Below are positions 8,511 through 16,386 of a stretch of 21,164 bases of DNA, piece by piece; within the stretch, counting starts at the first letter, position 1; each line of letters opens with the position of its first letter. Source of the DNA: Christensenella sp. UBA5399. GTDB taxonomy: Bacteria; Bacillota; Clostridia; Christensenellales; Christensenellaceae. The stretch lies in contig DHOD01000154.1 in assembly GCA_002407725.1 (NCBI GenBank), positions 1 through 21,164 on the forward strand, written 5' to 3'. The position numbers and the translations under genes are program-made. The notes beneath the pieces were generated by a model, which was not told the origin of the DNA, did no database searches, and saw only the letters and a program-made list of their open reading frames with translations.

Positions 8511-8543
8511 TTCACATAAAGAGAGCGAGAAAAAATCCCGCTC
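8511..8543 (-). terminator. Intrinsic terminator after rpsO
   Basis: On the minus strand GAGCGGGA and TCTCGCTC (8523-8543, one G-U pair) close a T5 loop, followed by TCTTTAT. It starts 6 nt after the rpsO stop. The trailing T run is short, so termination is probably partial and lets some transcripts run on into pnp, which has no clear promoter of its own. Confidence 0.7.
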
Positions 8544-8548
8544 ACTCA

Positions 8549-8812
8549 TTAATGCCTCAGGTTCAGGCTTTCGATCAAATTCCTGTACCGGGCGATATCC
8601 TTGCTTTTCAGATAATTCAGCAATCCTCTTCTCTTACCAACCATTTTCAACAAGCCGCGCCTTGAGTGGGAGTCTTTCTTGTTCTCCTTCAGGTGCTCGT
8701 TCAGATGGTTGATCCTGTAGGTCAGCAGCGCAACCTGCACTTCGGGCGAGCCCGTGTCGTCTTCCTTTTGCGCATACTTCTTGATAATTTCGGTCTTTGT
8801 CTCCTTATCCAT
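8549..8812 (-). CDS. rpsO: 30S ribosomal protein S15
   Basis: S15 (uS15) is a primary binder of the central domain of 16S rRNA and helps form the 30S platform. The 87 residues carry the family core [19 protein letters not shown] and [20 protein letters not shown], and end [15 protein letters not shown] choose the ATG at 8812 because a perfect GGAGG lies 5 nt upstream (8818-8822). A TTG at 8824 would sit over that site and add four residues (MEDE) not typical of the family. The gene has its own promoter (8928-8956) and a structured leader of about 110 nt, as expected for S15 feedback control of its own mRNA. It is followed by a terminator and pnp. Confidence 0.97.
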   Translation of the reverse strand: MDKETKTEIIKKYAQKEDDTGSPEVQVALLTYRINHLNEHLKENKKDSHSRRGLLKMVGKRRGLLNYLKSKDIARYRNLIESLNLRH

Positions 8813-8922
8813 TTCATCCTCCAAATAAAAAAATATTTATATCAGGCCAGTAAACTGCGCACGCGTCAGGAGTGTTCGACGCACGAAGCTTCCGGCAAGG
8901 GCGCATTGCGCCCAGACATACT
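8813..8922 (-). promoter_or_regulatory. Structured 5' leader of rpsO, candidate S15 autoregulatory element
   Basis: The transcript from the promoter at 8928-8956 has a leader of about 110 nt. Its first element is a perfect hairpin GGGCGC-AAT-GCGCCC (8899-8913), starting only about 8 nt from the predicted 5' end. A second stem GCGTC/GACGC with a 10-nt loop (8863-8882) can be lengthened with G-U pairs. A T-rich tract and then the GGAGG ribosome-binding site follow. S15 is known to repress its own translation through mRNA structure in several bacterial groups. That this leader does so is inferred from position and folding only. The first hairpin could also end ribF transcripts, but it has no T tract. 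Confidence 0.5.
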
Positions 8923-8927
8923 AGAGT

Positions 8928-8956
8928 ATTCTATCATATTATATACGCATTGTAAA
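8928..8956 (-). promoter_or_regulatory. Sigma-A type promoter for rpsO, overlapping the ribF stop
   Basis: On the minus strand TTTACA (8951-8956) and TAGAAT (8928-8933) are 17 nt apart, 10 of 12 consensus positions. The spacer is very AT-rich and contains the last codons of ribF. The ribF stop lies immediately upstream of the -10 box. Start of transcription is expected near 8921. Confidence 0.75.
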
Positions 8957-9848
8957 CAGATAAATCCGCAAGTTTGCTTGCGGCATTTCCGCTGTCCGCC
9001 GCAATTTGCGCCTTCAATTCCTCCAGCGATGCGAACCGTTTTTCGGCCCGTATAAAATCCACAAAGCATACCTGTATGCGCTCCCCGTAAATATCGCCGT
9101 CAAAATCCAATATAAATGTTTCTACATTGGGCGCGCCTTCCGTCTGCACAGTCGGCTTGATGCCAACGTTTGTGACGGCACGCAGCAGCCTGCCGCCGGG
9201 CAGCTTTACAATTGTCGCATAAACGCCGTGTTTTGGCAGCAGCTTCTTTGTGTGGATATTTGCCGTGGGAAACCCCAATGTGTTGCCCAGACGCCGGCCA
9301 CCCTCAATCATGCCGTCAATAAAATAGAACCTGCCCATACGGTCCGCCGCCCCGGCCATGTCGCCCCGCTCAATCAATCGCCTGATCGAGCTGCTGCTCA
9401 CTTTTTTACCGTCAACCGCCATTTTGGGCAGCACATCCAGAGTAAATCCAACCTGTGCCGCATAGCCCGCCAACATCTTGGTATTGCCCGCAGCGTCTTT
9501 TCCAAAGCGGAAATCGAACCCGGCTGCAAGGTGCGTCATCCCAAAGTCATTTAACAGCATTTTCACAAAACCCTCCGGCGAAAGCCCTGCAAATGCTTTA
9601 TCAAACCCTTGTTCGTAATAATATTGCACGCCAAGAGAATCAAAAATCTCTTTTTTTTCATCGGATGTATAAATCAGCCTGTCCACCGTAGGCTTTGTGT
9701 TAAACGTAAAGATCAGCGGCGCCGCGCCGGGCTTGTCCATAATCGATTCGACCAGCTGGATGTGCCCCTTATGCACGCCGTCAAACATGCCCACGGCTAT
9801 GGATGTCTTTTCTTTGATTGGCAGCAGGTCAGGCGTCAGCGTCTTCAT
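8934..9848 (-). CDS. ribF: Bifunctional riboflavin kinase / FAD synthetase
   Basis: RibF phosphorylates riboflavin to FMN and adenylylates FMN to FAD. The N-terminal nucleotidyltransferase domain has GMFDGVHKGH (residues 20-29, with the HxGH signature), the AAGFDFRFGKDAAGN loop, and the SSSIRRLIERGD motif near 155. The C-terminal riboflavin kinase domain has RRLGNTLGFPTANI (about 185-198), NVGIKPTV, and VETFILDFDGDIYGERI. I start at the ATG at 9848 (304 aa) because GGAG at 9855-9858 lies 6 nt upstream. The ATG at 9860 lacks such a site. The gene overlaps truB by 20 nt and is last in the nusA-infB operon. Its 3' end contains the rpsO promoter. No terminator with a T tract follows. Confidence 0.95.
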   Translation of the reverse strand: MKTLTPDLLPIKEKTSIAVGMFDGVHKGHIQLVESIMDKPGAAPLIFTFNTKPTVDRLIYTSDEKKEIFDSLGVQYYYEQGFDKAFAGLSPEGFVKMLLNDFGMTHLAAGFDFRFGKDAAGNTKMLAGYAAQVGFTLDVLPKMAVDGKKVSSSSIRRLIERGDMAGAADRMGRFYFIDGMIEGGRRLGNTLGFPTANIHTKKLLPKHGVYATIVKLPGGRLLRAVTNVGIKPTVQTEGAPNVETFILDFDGDIYGERIQVCFVDFIRAEKRFASLEELKAQIAADSGNAASKLADLSVYNAYII

Positions 9849-10731
9849 TATCGGCTCCATTGATATAGATCATCGTTTTTATTTTCAGTATCGTACCATC
9901 ACATGCCGCGATACCAAGCAACCTGTTTTTGCAATACAGGACATAGTCTTTTCCCGCGGCCACATCAAGCTGTGCCCTGGAAAGGTCGATGGCCGCGCCC
10001 GATGCCGCAATGTCAAACAGGTAATCCGGCAGAGCCAGCGAATCCATAAACCCAAGCGCATCACCAATGGGTACCAGCGCTTTTGCCCGGGTGGTGTCAT
10101 GCTGCAATTCATCCAGCGTGTACGCGTCCCCTACCAGAAACCCGCACGAACGCGTCCGCAACAAAAAAGACATGTACGCAACCGTGTCCAGACGATGCGC
10201 CATATCCCGAATCAGGCTTCGGATATACGTTCCCTTCGAGCATGCAATTTTGAGCAGAAACTTGTTATGCGTACCCGCTAACACCTGCATGTCGTAAATT
10301 GTAACCTGCCTGGGGGGCTTATGGATCTCCTCCCCACGCAGCGCCAGTTTGTATAGCGGCTGGCCCGCTTGCTTCAGCGCGGAAAAAGCCGGCGGTTGTT
10401 GCATGATTTCCCCCAAAAAATCAGGAATGATATGCTCTAACGCACCCCGGTCTACATCTGCATGTTGCCGGTCCACAGTTTTCCCGTAACTGTCCAGTGT
10501 ATCGGTTTCGCATCCAAAAGCCATTTCAGCAATATATTCCTTTTGGCCGCGCATGATATAATCGGCAATTTTTGTAGCCCTGCCGATACATACGGGCAGC
10601 ACCCCTGCCGCGCCCATATCCAACGTTCCCGTATGGCCCGCTTTCCTGCTGCCAAAAAGACGCTTTACCACACCGGTCGCCTGTCCGGACGACATGGCGG
10701 GCGGCTTCAAAACATTCACAACTCCGTTCAA
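9829..10731 (-). CDS. truB: tRNA pseudouridine(55) synthase TruB
   Basis: TruB converts U55 of tRNA to pseudouridine in the T loop. From a TTG at 10731-10729 the 300-residue protein begins LNGVVNVLKPPAMSSGQATG, as the family does. The catalytic loop GHTGTLD is at residues 32-38 (Asp38), followed by AAGVLPVCIGRATK. KIACSKGTYIRSLIRDMAHRL marks the second half of the active site, and the C-terminal 70 residues form a PUA-like domain. The longer frame from 10800 adds residues that do not look like TruB. The TTG has a strong AGAGGAG site 8 nt upstream inside nrnA, and it overlaps the nrnA stop as TTGA. The 3' end overlaps ribF. Confidence 0.95.
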   Translation of the reverse strand: MNGVVNVLKPPAMSSGQATGVVKRLFGSRKAGHTGTLDMGAAGVLPVCIGRATKIADYIMRGQKEYIAEMAFGCETDTLDSYGKTVDRQHADVDRGALEHIIPDFLGEIMQQPPAFSALKQAGQPLYKLALRGEEIHKPPRQVTIYDMQVLAGTHNKFLLKIACSKGTYIRSLIRDMAHRLDTVAYMSFLLRTRSCGFLVGDAYTLDELQHDTTRAKALVPIGDALGFMDSLALPDYLFDIAASGAAIDLSRAQLDVAAGKDYVLYCKNRLLGIAACDGTILKIKTMIYINGADNEDADA

Positions 10732-11681
10732 CCGATAAACTCCTCTGACCTGCGGATCACGTCCTGCATAATATCGTGTATATTGCCCTTCATCAGGCAA
10801 CCCGCGGCACGCTTATGCCCGCCGCCGCCATAGATAGAGGCAAATTGCGCAACGTCCACACCCTCGTCCTTGGAACGCAGGCTGATTTTGTATACGTCTT
10901 TTTTCAGTTCGCGAATAAAAATGGCTAACTCAACAGTATCCACGTCGCGTGCATAATTGATCAGCGCTTCGCAGTCGTCCACCTTCGCACCGGCATTTTC
11001 TATATCCTCCAGCATAATTGTGGAGATGGCAAGCCGGTCCTCCAGGTGCAGCCGCAGGTTCTGGATAAACGTGCAAATCAGCTTGGTCGCCCCCAGAGAA
11101 CGGTCATTGAATATCCTGTTCGCAACATAATTCACGTCGAGCCCCGCATCCATCAGCTCGGAAAATATACTGAGTGACTTGGGCGTCGTATTGGCGTATG
11201 TAAAGTTGCCCGTATCGCTCGCGATTGCAGTATAAAGCGCAAGCTGCGCAACCCGCAGCACCGGCACGGAAAGCGCGCCCATGATATCGTAAACGATCTC
11301 GCCCGTTGCGGGCGCGTCCTCCACATAATTGACATCGGCAAAATTGTCATTGGAAATATGATGGTCCAGGTTCATGCACGGTTTGTCACGGAAGATGTCC
11401 TTTACCTTGCCCAGCCTGTTGCGATCACCACAATCGACTGAAATGTGCGCGTCAAAATCTTCAATATTATAGATGGAGAACAGTTGAAAAAGCGGCCTGA
11501 ATTCTTTTAAATCATACTTGTGCGGCGGGTTTTCAAGTAGAAAGACAACCGCCTTCTTCCGGTATGTCAGCAACGCGGATGTCAGCGCATAAGCGCTGCC
11601 CAGCGCATCGCCATCGGGATTGATATGCGTAAAAACAGCAAAGCTATTGTGGCGGTCAATAAAGTCAATTACATCATTCAT
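10728..11681 (-). CDS. nrnA: DHH-family nanoRNase / pAp phosphatase (NrnA-like)
   Basis: NrnA-type DHH-DHHA1 phosphoesterases degrade RNA oligonucleotides of a few bases and 3'-phosphoadenosine-5'-phosphate; some members hydrolyse cyclic-dinucleotide products. The 317-residue protein shows metal ligands in FTHINPDGDALGS (His19, Asp23, Asp25), VDCGD (Asp83) and the name-giving DHH at 106-108. The DHHA1 substrate loop GGGGHKRAAG lies near the C terminus. There is no membrane segment or PAS/GGDEF part, so it is not GdpP. It lies between rbfA (8-nt overlap) and truB (TTGA overlap), the usual place in Clostridia. Together with PNPase downstream it would complete mRNA decay to mononucleotides. Substrate preference within the family cannot be read from the sequence. 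Confidence 0.92.
   Translation of the reverse strand: MNDVIDFIDRHNSFAVFTHINPDGDALGSAYALTSALLTYRKKAVVFLLENPPHKYDLKEFRPLFQLFSIYNIEDFDAHISVDCGDRNRLGKVKDIFRDKPCMNLDHHISNDNFADVNYVEDAPATGEIVYDIMGALSVPVLRVAQLALYTAIASDTGNFTYANTTPKSLSIFSELMDAGLDVNYVANRIFNDRSLGATKLICTFIQNLRLHLEDRLAISTIMLEDIENAGAKVDDCEALINYARDVDTVELAIFIRELKKDVYKISLRSKDEGVDVAQFASIYGGGGHKRAAGCLMKGNIHDIMQDVIRRSEEFIG
10740..10746 (-). promoter_or_regulatory. Ribosome-binding site that fixes the truB TTG start
   Basis: AGAGGAG on the minus strand lies 8 nt before the TTG at 10731 and within the last codons of nrnA. It supports a TTG start over the longer open frame beginning at 10800, which runs deep into nrnA. Confidence 0.8.
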
Positions 11682-12030
11682 TGTCTTTTTTTTGCACCTC
11701 GTCCAATAGTTTGCTGATTTTCATACTGTATTCAATGGAATCGTCCAACACAAATTTCAGTTCGGGCACACGCCTGATATTCAGCATTTTTGAAAGGCGT
11801 GTCCGTATAAACGCCGCCCCGTGATTGAGCGCGTCTATGCTTGCTTCACGCTTTTTGTCGGTGTCATACACGCTGACAAATATCTTGGAATACTTTAAAT
11901 CGGACGTGACCTCTACCCGCGTGACGCTTGTCATGCCTGACAGCCTGTCATCCTTCACATCATTTTGAATCACGCTGGCCAGGGCCCTTTTAATTTCTTC
12001 CTCTATACGGTTGATCCTGTTTGAGGGCAT
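11674..12030 (-). CDS. rbfA: Ribosome-binding factor A
   Basis: RbfA is a small KH-like protein that binds immature 30S subunits and assists 16S rRNA 5' end processing and cold adaptation. The 118 residues match the family: NRIEEEIKRALASVIQ at the start, then VTRVEVTSDLKYSKIFVSVY, and the LRIRR-like IRRVPELKFVLDDSIEYS near the end. The ATG lies 10 nt after the infB stop with AGAGAGG upstream. The last codons include a run of eight adenines (GTG CAA AAA AAA GAC) directly before the overlap with nrnA. It stands in the conserved infB-rbfA pair. Confidence 0.95.
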   Translation of the reverse strand: MPSNRINRIEEEIKRALASVIQNDVKDDRLSGMTSVTRVEVTSDLKYSKIFVSVYDTDKKREASIDALNHGAAFIRTRLSKMLNIRRVPELKFVLDDSIEYSMKISKLLDEVQKKDNE

Positions 12031-12040
12031 GGTTCTTTCC

Positions 12041-14512
12041 CTACCTCTCTATCTCCTGCATTTCAAAGCATTCCACAACGTCAAGTTCCTTGATGTCGTT
12101 GAAGTTCTCCAGCGACAATCCGCACTCGTACCCCTGTGCAACCTCTTTTGCATCATCCTTAAAGCGTTTTAGCGAGCTGAGTTTGCCTTCATATATGACC
12201 ACATTGTCACGCAGTAACCGCACCTGGGAGTTTCGCTTGATCGTACCGTCGGTCACATAACATCCCGCAATGGTACCGATCGCCGAAACCTTGAATGTCT
12301 GCCGCACTTCCGCATGGCCTGTGACAACCTCTTCGTATTCCGGGTCCAGCATACCCTTCATCGCGTTTGTGATGTCCTCGATTGCTTTATATATGATCCT
12401 GTACAAGCGTACGTCTACTTTTTCACGCTCCGCCGCAACCAGCGCCATGTTGTCTGGGCGCACGTTGAACCCAATGATGATTGCATTGGCTGCCGAAGCC
12501 AGCATAACGTCCGATTCCTTGATAGCGCCTACGCCACAATGGATCGCCTTTACGCGCACCTCTTCGTTGGACAGCTTCTCCAGCGATTGACGCACAGCCT
12601 CGACAGACCCCTGCACATCGGCCTTGATAACGACATTGAGCTCTTTGATCTGCCCGTCCGCAATCTGGTTAAACAGATCATCCAGCGAAACCTGCGAAAC
12701 CTTTTTAAGCATTACCGCCTTCTGGCGGTCCCGCCGCTGCTCGGCAACCTGCTTGGTGAGTTTGTCTGCCGGTGCGGAGTGCAGTATATCGCCCGCCACA
12801 GGCACCTCTGAGAATCCAATGACCTCCACAGGCTGCGATGGCAGTGCGTTTTCCACAGGACGGCCCAGGTCGTCAAACATCACACGAACCCTGCCGTACG
12901 CCGTACCCGCAATAATCGTATCGCCTGTCTTAAGCGTGCCGTTTTCCACCAATACGGTGGCAACAGGGCCCCTGCCCTTATCCAGCTCCGCCTCCACAAT
13001 TGTACCTTTGGCCAGTCTGCCGGGGTTCGCCTTGAGCTCCAGTACCTCGGCCACCAGCAGCACCATCTCCAGCAATTTATCAATGCCTTCGCCCGTTTTG
13101 GCAGAGACAGGCACCACAACCGTATCGCCGCCCCATTCCTCCGGCAGCAGTTCATGCTCGGTCAGCTCCTGCATGATTTTCTGGGGATTGGCATTTTCCC
13201 TATCGATTTTATTGATTGCAACAATAATCGGCACATCGGCGGCCTTGGCATGGTTAATCGCCTCAACGGTTTGCGGCATGATGCCGTCGTCCGCGGCCAC
13301 CACAATGATCGCGATATCGGTTACCTGCGCGCCCCTCGCCCGCATAGCGGTGAAGGCCTCGTGCCCCGGCGTGTCGATGAACGTAATCTTCTCACCATTC
13401 ATTTCCACCTGGTACGCACCAATATGCTGCGTGATGCCGCCAGCCTCGCTCTCCGTGACTTTCGAAAGCCTGATTTTGTCGAGCAACGATGTTTTTCCGT
13501 GATCGACATGCCCCATGATCGTAACCACAGGCGGGCGTTTTTCCAGATCGTCGGGCGTATCTTCCGCTTCCTCCACCAGTATATCTTCGGCGGTTTTTTC
13601 AATTTTCTGTTCCAGTTCAATACCAAATTCATCCGCAATCAACTGCGCCGTGTCAAAGTCGATCTGCGAATTAATTGTACTCATCATTCCCAGCAGCAGC
13701 AGCTTTTTCAGTATGTCGGACACAGGCTTGCCAATTTTCTCAGAGAAAAGCTTAACCGAAATCGTTTCCTCGGTGATTGTCGCCTTTTCAATCTTAATCG
13801 GTTCGATCACCATTTTGGGCTGCTGTTTTTTGTGCTGCTTATATCGCCTTGAGCCCCGCGGGAAGTCATCCTCGTCGATATTAAACACACGTTCCTTAAT
13901 GACCGCTTTTTTGGGCTTTCTGTTCACATTCCGATTATCATCTTCCGGCCCCTTTGGTTTTTTACGCACATGATCATGCGGCTTTGCGTCACTTTTGCCA
14001 GCATGCGGCTTTTCGGTTGTTGCAGATGGTTTTTCTGCAGGTTTACTGCCCTTTGCGGCAACTTTCCCTTCGCCGGTTGCAGGTTTTGCAGTTGCAGCAC
14101 CCTGTACAGGCGCAACCGTTTTTGCTTTTACAGCAGGTTTTTCATCGGCAACGGCGTTTTCAGCCTTTTCCGCTTTCACTTCCGGGGTCTTTGCCGCGGG
14201 CGCGCTTTTTTCCTCTTGCGGCGTGCCGTCCTGCGTTTCTTCGGCAGCTTTTTTAGCGGCGGCCGCTTGTTCCGCTTCCTGCTGCCGAAGCGCAGCTTCT
14301 TCAGCAAGCCGTTTTTCTTCGGCTTTTTTCAGCTCCAACTGCGCTTCCTTTTCTCTTTTTGCCTTCTCAATGTCAATGATTCTGGCTTCCACGCTTTTGA
14401 CAGACTTAATCTGCCCTTCCGACTTCGACTGCATCTCCAATATGCCGTCAAAAATAGACTGCGCATTCGCCACCAAATTTTTGTTTGTTTCTAAAATTTT
14501 TATCTTACTCAA
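12041..14512 (-). CDS. infB: Translation initiation factor IF-2
   Basis: IF-2 is the GTPase that brings initiator tRNA to the 30S subunit and drives subunit joining. From a TTG at 14512 the protein has 823 residues. A divergent N-terminal segment ([13 protein letters not shown]) leads into a long Lys/Glu/Ala/Pro-rich linker (about 50-215). A conserved IF2_N domain follows at about 240-295 ([20 protein letters not shown]). The GTPase domain has G1 GHVDHGKTS starting at residue 334, then DTPGHEAF and NKID. Domains II to IV end in the initiator-tRNA binding beta barrel. The TTG gives the family-like MSKIKI opening, with GGGGGTGA 5 nt upstream. The GTG nine bases earlier lies within that site. 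It overlaps ylxQ by 8 nt. Confidence 0.97.
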   Translation of the reverse strand: MSKIKILETNKNLVANAQSIFDGILEMQSKSEGQIKSVKSVEARIIDIEKAKREKEAQLELKKAEEKRLAEEAALRQQEAEQAAAAKKAAEETQDGTPQEEKSAPAAKTPEVKAEKAENAVADEKPAVKAKTVAPVQGAATAKPATGEGKVAAKGSKPAEKPSATTEKPHAGKSDAKPHDHVRKKPKGPEDDNRNVNRKPKKAVIKERVFNIDEDDFPRGSRRYKQHKKQQPKMVIEPIKIEKATITEETISVKLFSEKIGKPVSDILKKLLLLGMMSTINSQIDFDTAQLIADEFGIELEQKIEKTAEDILVEEAEDTPDDLEKRPPVVTIMGHVDHGKTSLLDKIRLSKVTESEAGGITQHIGAYQVEMNGEKITFIDTPGHEAFTAMRARGAQVTDIAIIVVAADDGIMPQTVEAINHAKAADVPIIVAINKIDRENANPQKIMQELTEHELLPEEWGGDTVVVPVSAKTGEGIDKLLEMVLLVAEVLELKANPGRLAKGTIVEAELDKGRGPVATVLVENGTLKTGDTIIAGTAYGRVRVMFDDLGRPVENALPSQPVEVIGFSEVPVAGDILHSAPADKLTKQVAEQRRDRQKAVMLKKVSQVSLDDLFNQIADGQIKELNVVIKADVQGSVEAVRQSLEKLSNEEVRVKAIHCGVGAIKESDVMLASAANAIIIGFNVRPDNMALVAAEREKVDVRLYRIIYKAIEDITNAMKGMLDPEYEEVVTGHAEVRQTFKVSAIGTIAGCYVTDGTIKRNSQVRLLRDNVVIYEGKLSSLKRFKDDAKEVAQGYECGLSLENFNDIKELDVVECFEMQEIER

Positions 14513-14834
14513 ATTTTTCACCCCCGGAGCGCGATCCGTATTTTTTTAAAACGCTTTTTGCAAACCCGGCATCTGCGATCCCTGTAATTTTATTTTCCGG
14601 CTTACCAAGGCTTTTGCCCAGCAGCCCAATTTCATCCAAGATTATTATATTTACGCCATAATAACGGCATTTGTCGGCGAACAGCTTCTTTGTGTTTTCC
14701 GAAGCGCCCCCGTCCACAAGCACAAGCTTTAGCTTCCCGCTTTTCACACCCGCTTCGCAGGCCTGGGCGCCGTACACCAGTTTGCCGCCCTTGGCCGCCA
14801 AGCCAAGAAAGCTATAGAATCTTTCATTCGTCAT
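14505..14834 (-). CDS. ylxQ: L7Ae/YlxQ-family RNA-binding protein
   Basis: This 109-residue protein belongs to the L7Ae/L30e/S12e/Gadd45 family and corresponds to YlxQ of the Bacillus nusA-infB operon. Family features are [21 protein letters not shown] at the N terminus, where the GK pair contacts kink-turn RNA, then [17 protein letters not shown] and [10 protein letters not shown]. It presumably binds a kink-turn or similar RNA. The exact target is not known from this sequence. It overlaps ylxR by 11 nt and infB by 8 nt, so it is translated with its neighbours. Its own ribosome-binding site is weak (AAGG about 16 nt upstream), which fits coupling. Confidence 0.88.
   Translation of the reverse strand: MTNERFYSFLGLAAKGGKLVYGAQACEAGVKSGKLKLVLVDGGASENTKKLFADKCRYYGVNIIILDEIGLLGKSLGKPENKITGIADAGFAKSVLKKYGSRSGGEKFE
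14518..14525 (-). promoter_or_regulatory. Ribosome-binding site that fixes the infB TTG start
   Basis: GGGGGTGA on the minus strand matches GGAGGTGA at seven of eight positions and stands 5 nt before the TTG at 14512. A GTG start at 14521 would lie inside this site with no clear site of its own. Confidence 0.7.
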
Positions 14835-15093
14835 TTTTAATCATTTGCCTTAAGCTATCGTATACGCACGCTTCTACATTGCACTTAAAGGCCCTTTGCA
14901 AAGCCCTCTTTTTGCACGCGGCGTCCATGCAGCGCTCTTCCCGGCATATATACGCGCCTCTTCCGTCCGCCTTCCCCGACATATCCGGCGCAATTTCACC
15001 CTGTTTGGTTTTTACAATGCGGACAAGCGCATCCTTAGGCCTGCCCTCCCTGCACGCAATACACATCCGCACAGGCGCTTTTTTTTGCGTCAT
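14824..15093 (-). CDS. rnpM: YlxR family protein (RNase P modulator RnpM)
   Basis: This 89-residue DUF448 protein matches YlxR, shown in Bacillus to bind the RNase P RNA and modulate its activity (RnpM). The typical patterns are PVRMCIACR (Cys11, Cys14) and the signature GRGAYIC at 44-50. Further cysteines at 50, 55 and 60 could form a structural metal site with the first pair. The ATG overlaps the nusA stop as ATGA. It lies in the conserved nusA-ylxR-ylxQ-infB block. The family call is firm. The RnpM function is transferred from the Bacillus homologue. Confidence 0.9.
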   Translation of the reverse strand: MTQKKAPVRMCIACREGRPKDALVRIVKTKQGEIAPDMSGKADGRGAYICREERCMDAACKKRALQRAFKCNVEACVYDSLRQMIKNDE

Positions 15094-16358
15094 TCCGTTT
15101 CTTCGGTTTCCTTTTCTTCCTCTGGCGCGGTTTCCGGTGCCTCTTCAGCTTCCTGCGGCACATCTTCTATGTCCAGCTCGGCATCCTCAATGTCAAGCAA
15201 CAAATCTTCTTCCACATCTTCCACGGCTTCCTCTTCATTGATTGCATCCACAACGTCAAACCCTTGTGCAATGTCCGACTCGTAATCGATTTCGGCATTT
15301 GCGAATTCCTCGCCAAACACCTGTTCTTCCATCTGCGTCTGGCTTTTGATATCAATCTTCCATCCCGTAAGCTTTGCCGCCAGACGTGCGTTCTGCCCTT
15401 CCTTGCCAATTGCCAGTGAAAGCTGATAGTCCGGCACAATAACCTTGGCTGCCTTTTCATCCTCATTGATCTGCACCATCACAACCTTTGCAGGGCGAAG
15501 CGCGTTGGCAATAAATTCAATCGGGTCAGAACTCCACGGCACCACGTCTATTTTCTCGCCGTTTAACTCTTCCACCACTTTCTCTATGCGCGTTCCCTTG
15601 TGGCCGACGCAAGCACCCACCGGATCAACATCTTTTTCCTCGCTCCAGACGGCAATTTTTGTACGGCCGCCCGCTTCCCTTGCGATGCTCTTGATCTGCA
15701 CCACGTTTTGGCGTATTTCGGGCACTTCCAGCTCAAACAGCTTTTTGATCAGAGAAGGATGCGTCCGGGACACAATGATCTGCGGCCCTTTGTTTGTCTT
15801 TTTGACCTCCAGCACATAAACCTTTATGCGTTCATTAATATTGTATCTTTCGTTGTACACGGTCTCGCCCACGGGAATAATCCCTTCTGCGCGCCCAATC
15901 TCCACATACACGTTGCCACGCTCAATCCTGTGAACTACGGCGGTCAGCACTTCGTTCTCCTTCTCTGAGAACTGGTCGAATATGATGCCGCGCTCCGCCT
16001 CGCGCAACCGCTGCACAACAACCTGTTTGGCTGTCTGTGCGGCAATCCTGCCAAACTCGCTTGGCGTGACCTCCGTCTCGAGCGTATCCCCCACCTCGTA
16101 TGCGGGGTTTATCTCGCGCGCTTCTTCCACGGTGATCTCCGCCCCGTCTTCTTCAATTTCTTCCACAACCTGTTTGATTGCAAAAACTTTTATTTCACCG
16201 GTTTCGGGATCAATTTCCACACGGGCGTTCTGGTTGTTTCCAAAATGTCTTTTATATGCCGAAATCAAAGCCATCTCTATGGCTTCGATCAAAATATCCT
16301 TTTTTAATCCTTTTTCATGCTCCAGATCATTGAGCGCATTCATAAATTCCGCATTCAT
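15090..16358 (-). CDS. nusA: Transcription termination/antitermination factor NusA
   Basis: NusA binds RNA polymerase and nascent RNA and tunes pausing, termination and antitermination. In the 422 residues I see the N-terminal RNAP-binding domain (1-125) and an S1 domain beginning near 132 (ENEVLTAVVHRIERGNVYVE). KH1 carries VGACVGHKGTRIEKV, and KH2 carries SLAIGKEGQNARLAAKLTGW (to about 345). The core matches Gram-positive NusA, which lacks the E. coli AR repeats. Unusually, about 75 further residues follow that are nearly half Asp and Glu. GGAG lies 8 nt before the ATG. The gene is 28 nt after rimP and overlaps rnpM by 4 nt. Confidence 0.97.
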   Translation of the reverse strand: MNAEFMNALNDLEHEKGLKKDILIEAIEMALISAYKRHFGNNQNARVEIDPETGEIKVFAIKQVVEEIEEDGAEITVEEAREINPAYEVGDTLETEVTPSEFGRIAAQTAKQVVVQRLREAERGIIFDQFSEKENEVLTAVVHRIERGNVYVEIGRAEGIIPVGETVYNERYNINERIKVYVLEVKKTNKGPQIIVSRTHPSLIKKLFELEVPEIRQNVVQIKSIAREAGGRTKIAVWSEEKDVDPVGACVGHKGTRIEKVVEELNGEKIDVVPWSSDPIEFIANALRPAKVVMVQINEDEKAAKVIVPDYQLSLAIGKEGQNARLAAKLTGWKIDIKSQTQMEEQVFGEEFANAEIDYESDIAQGFDVVDAINEEEAVEDVEEDLLLDIEDAELDIEDVPQEAEEAPETAPEEEKETEETE

Positions 16359-16386
16359 TTTTTAATCTCCATCATAAATATATTCT

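Noticed and set aside
10732..10800. Extended truB start at 10800
   Set aside because: The added residues are unlike TruB and lie within nrnA. A strong ribosome-binding site supports TTG at 10731.
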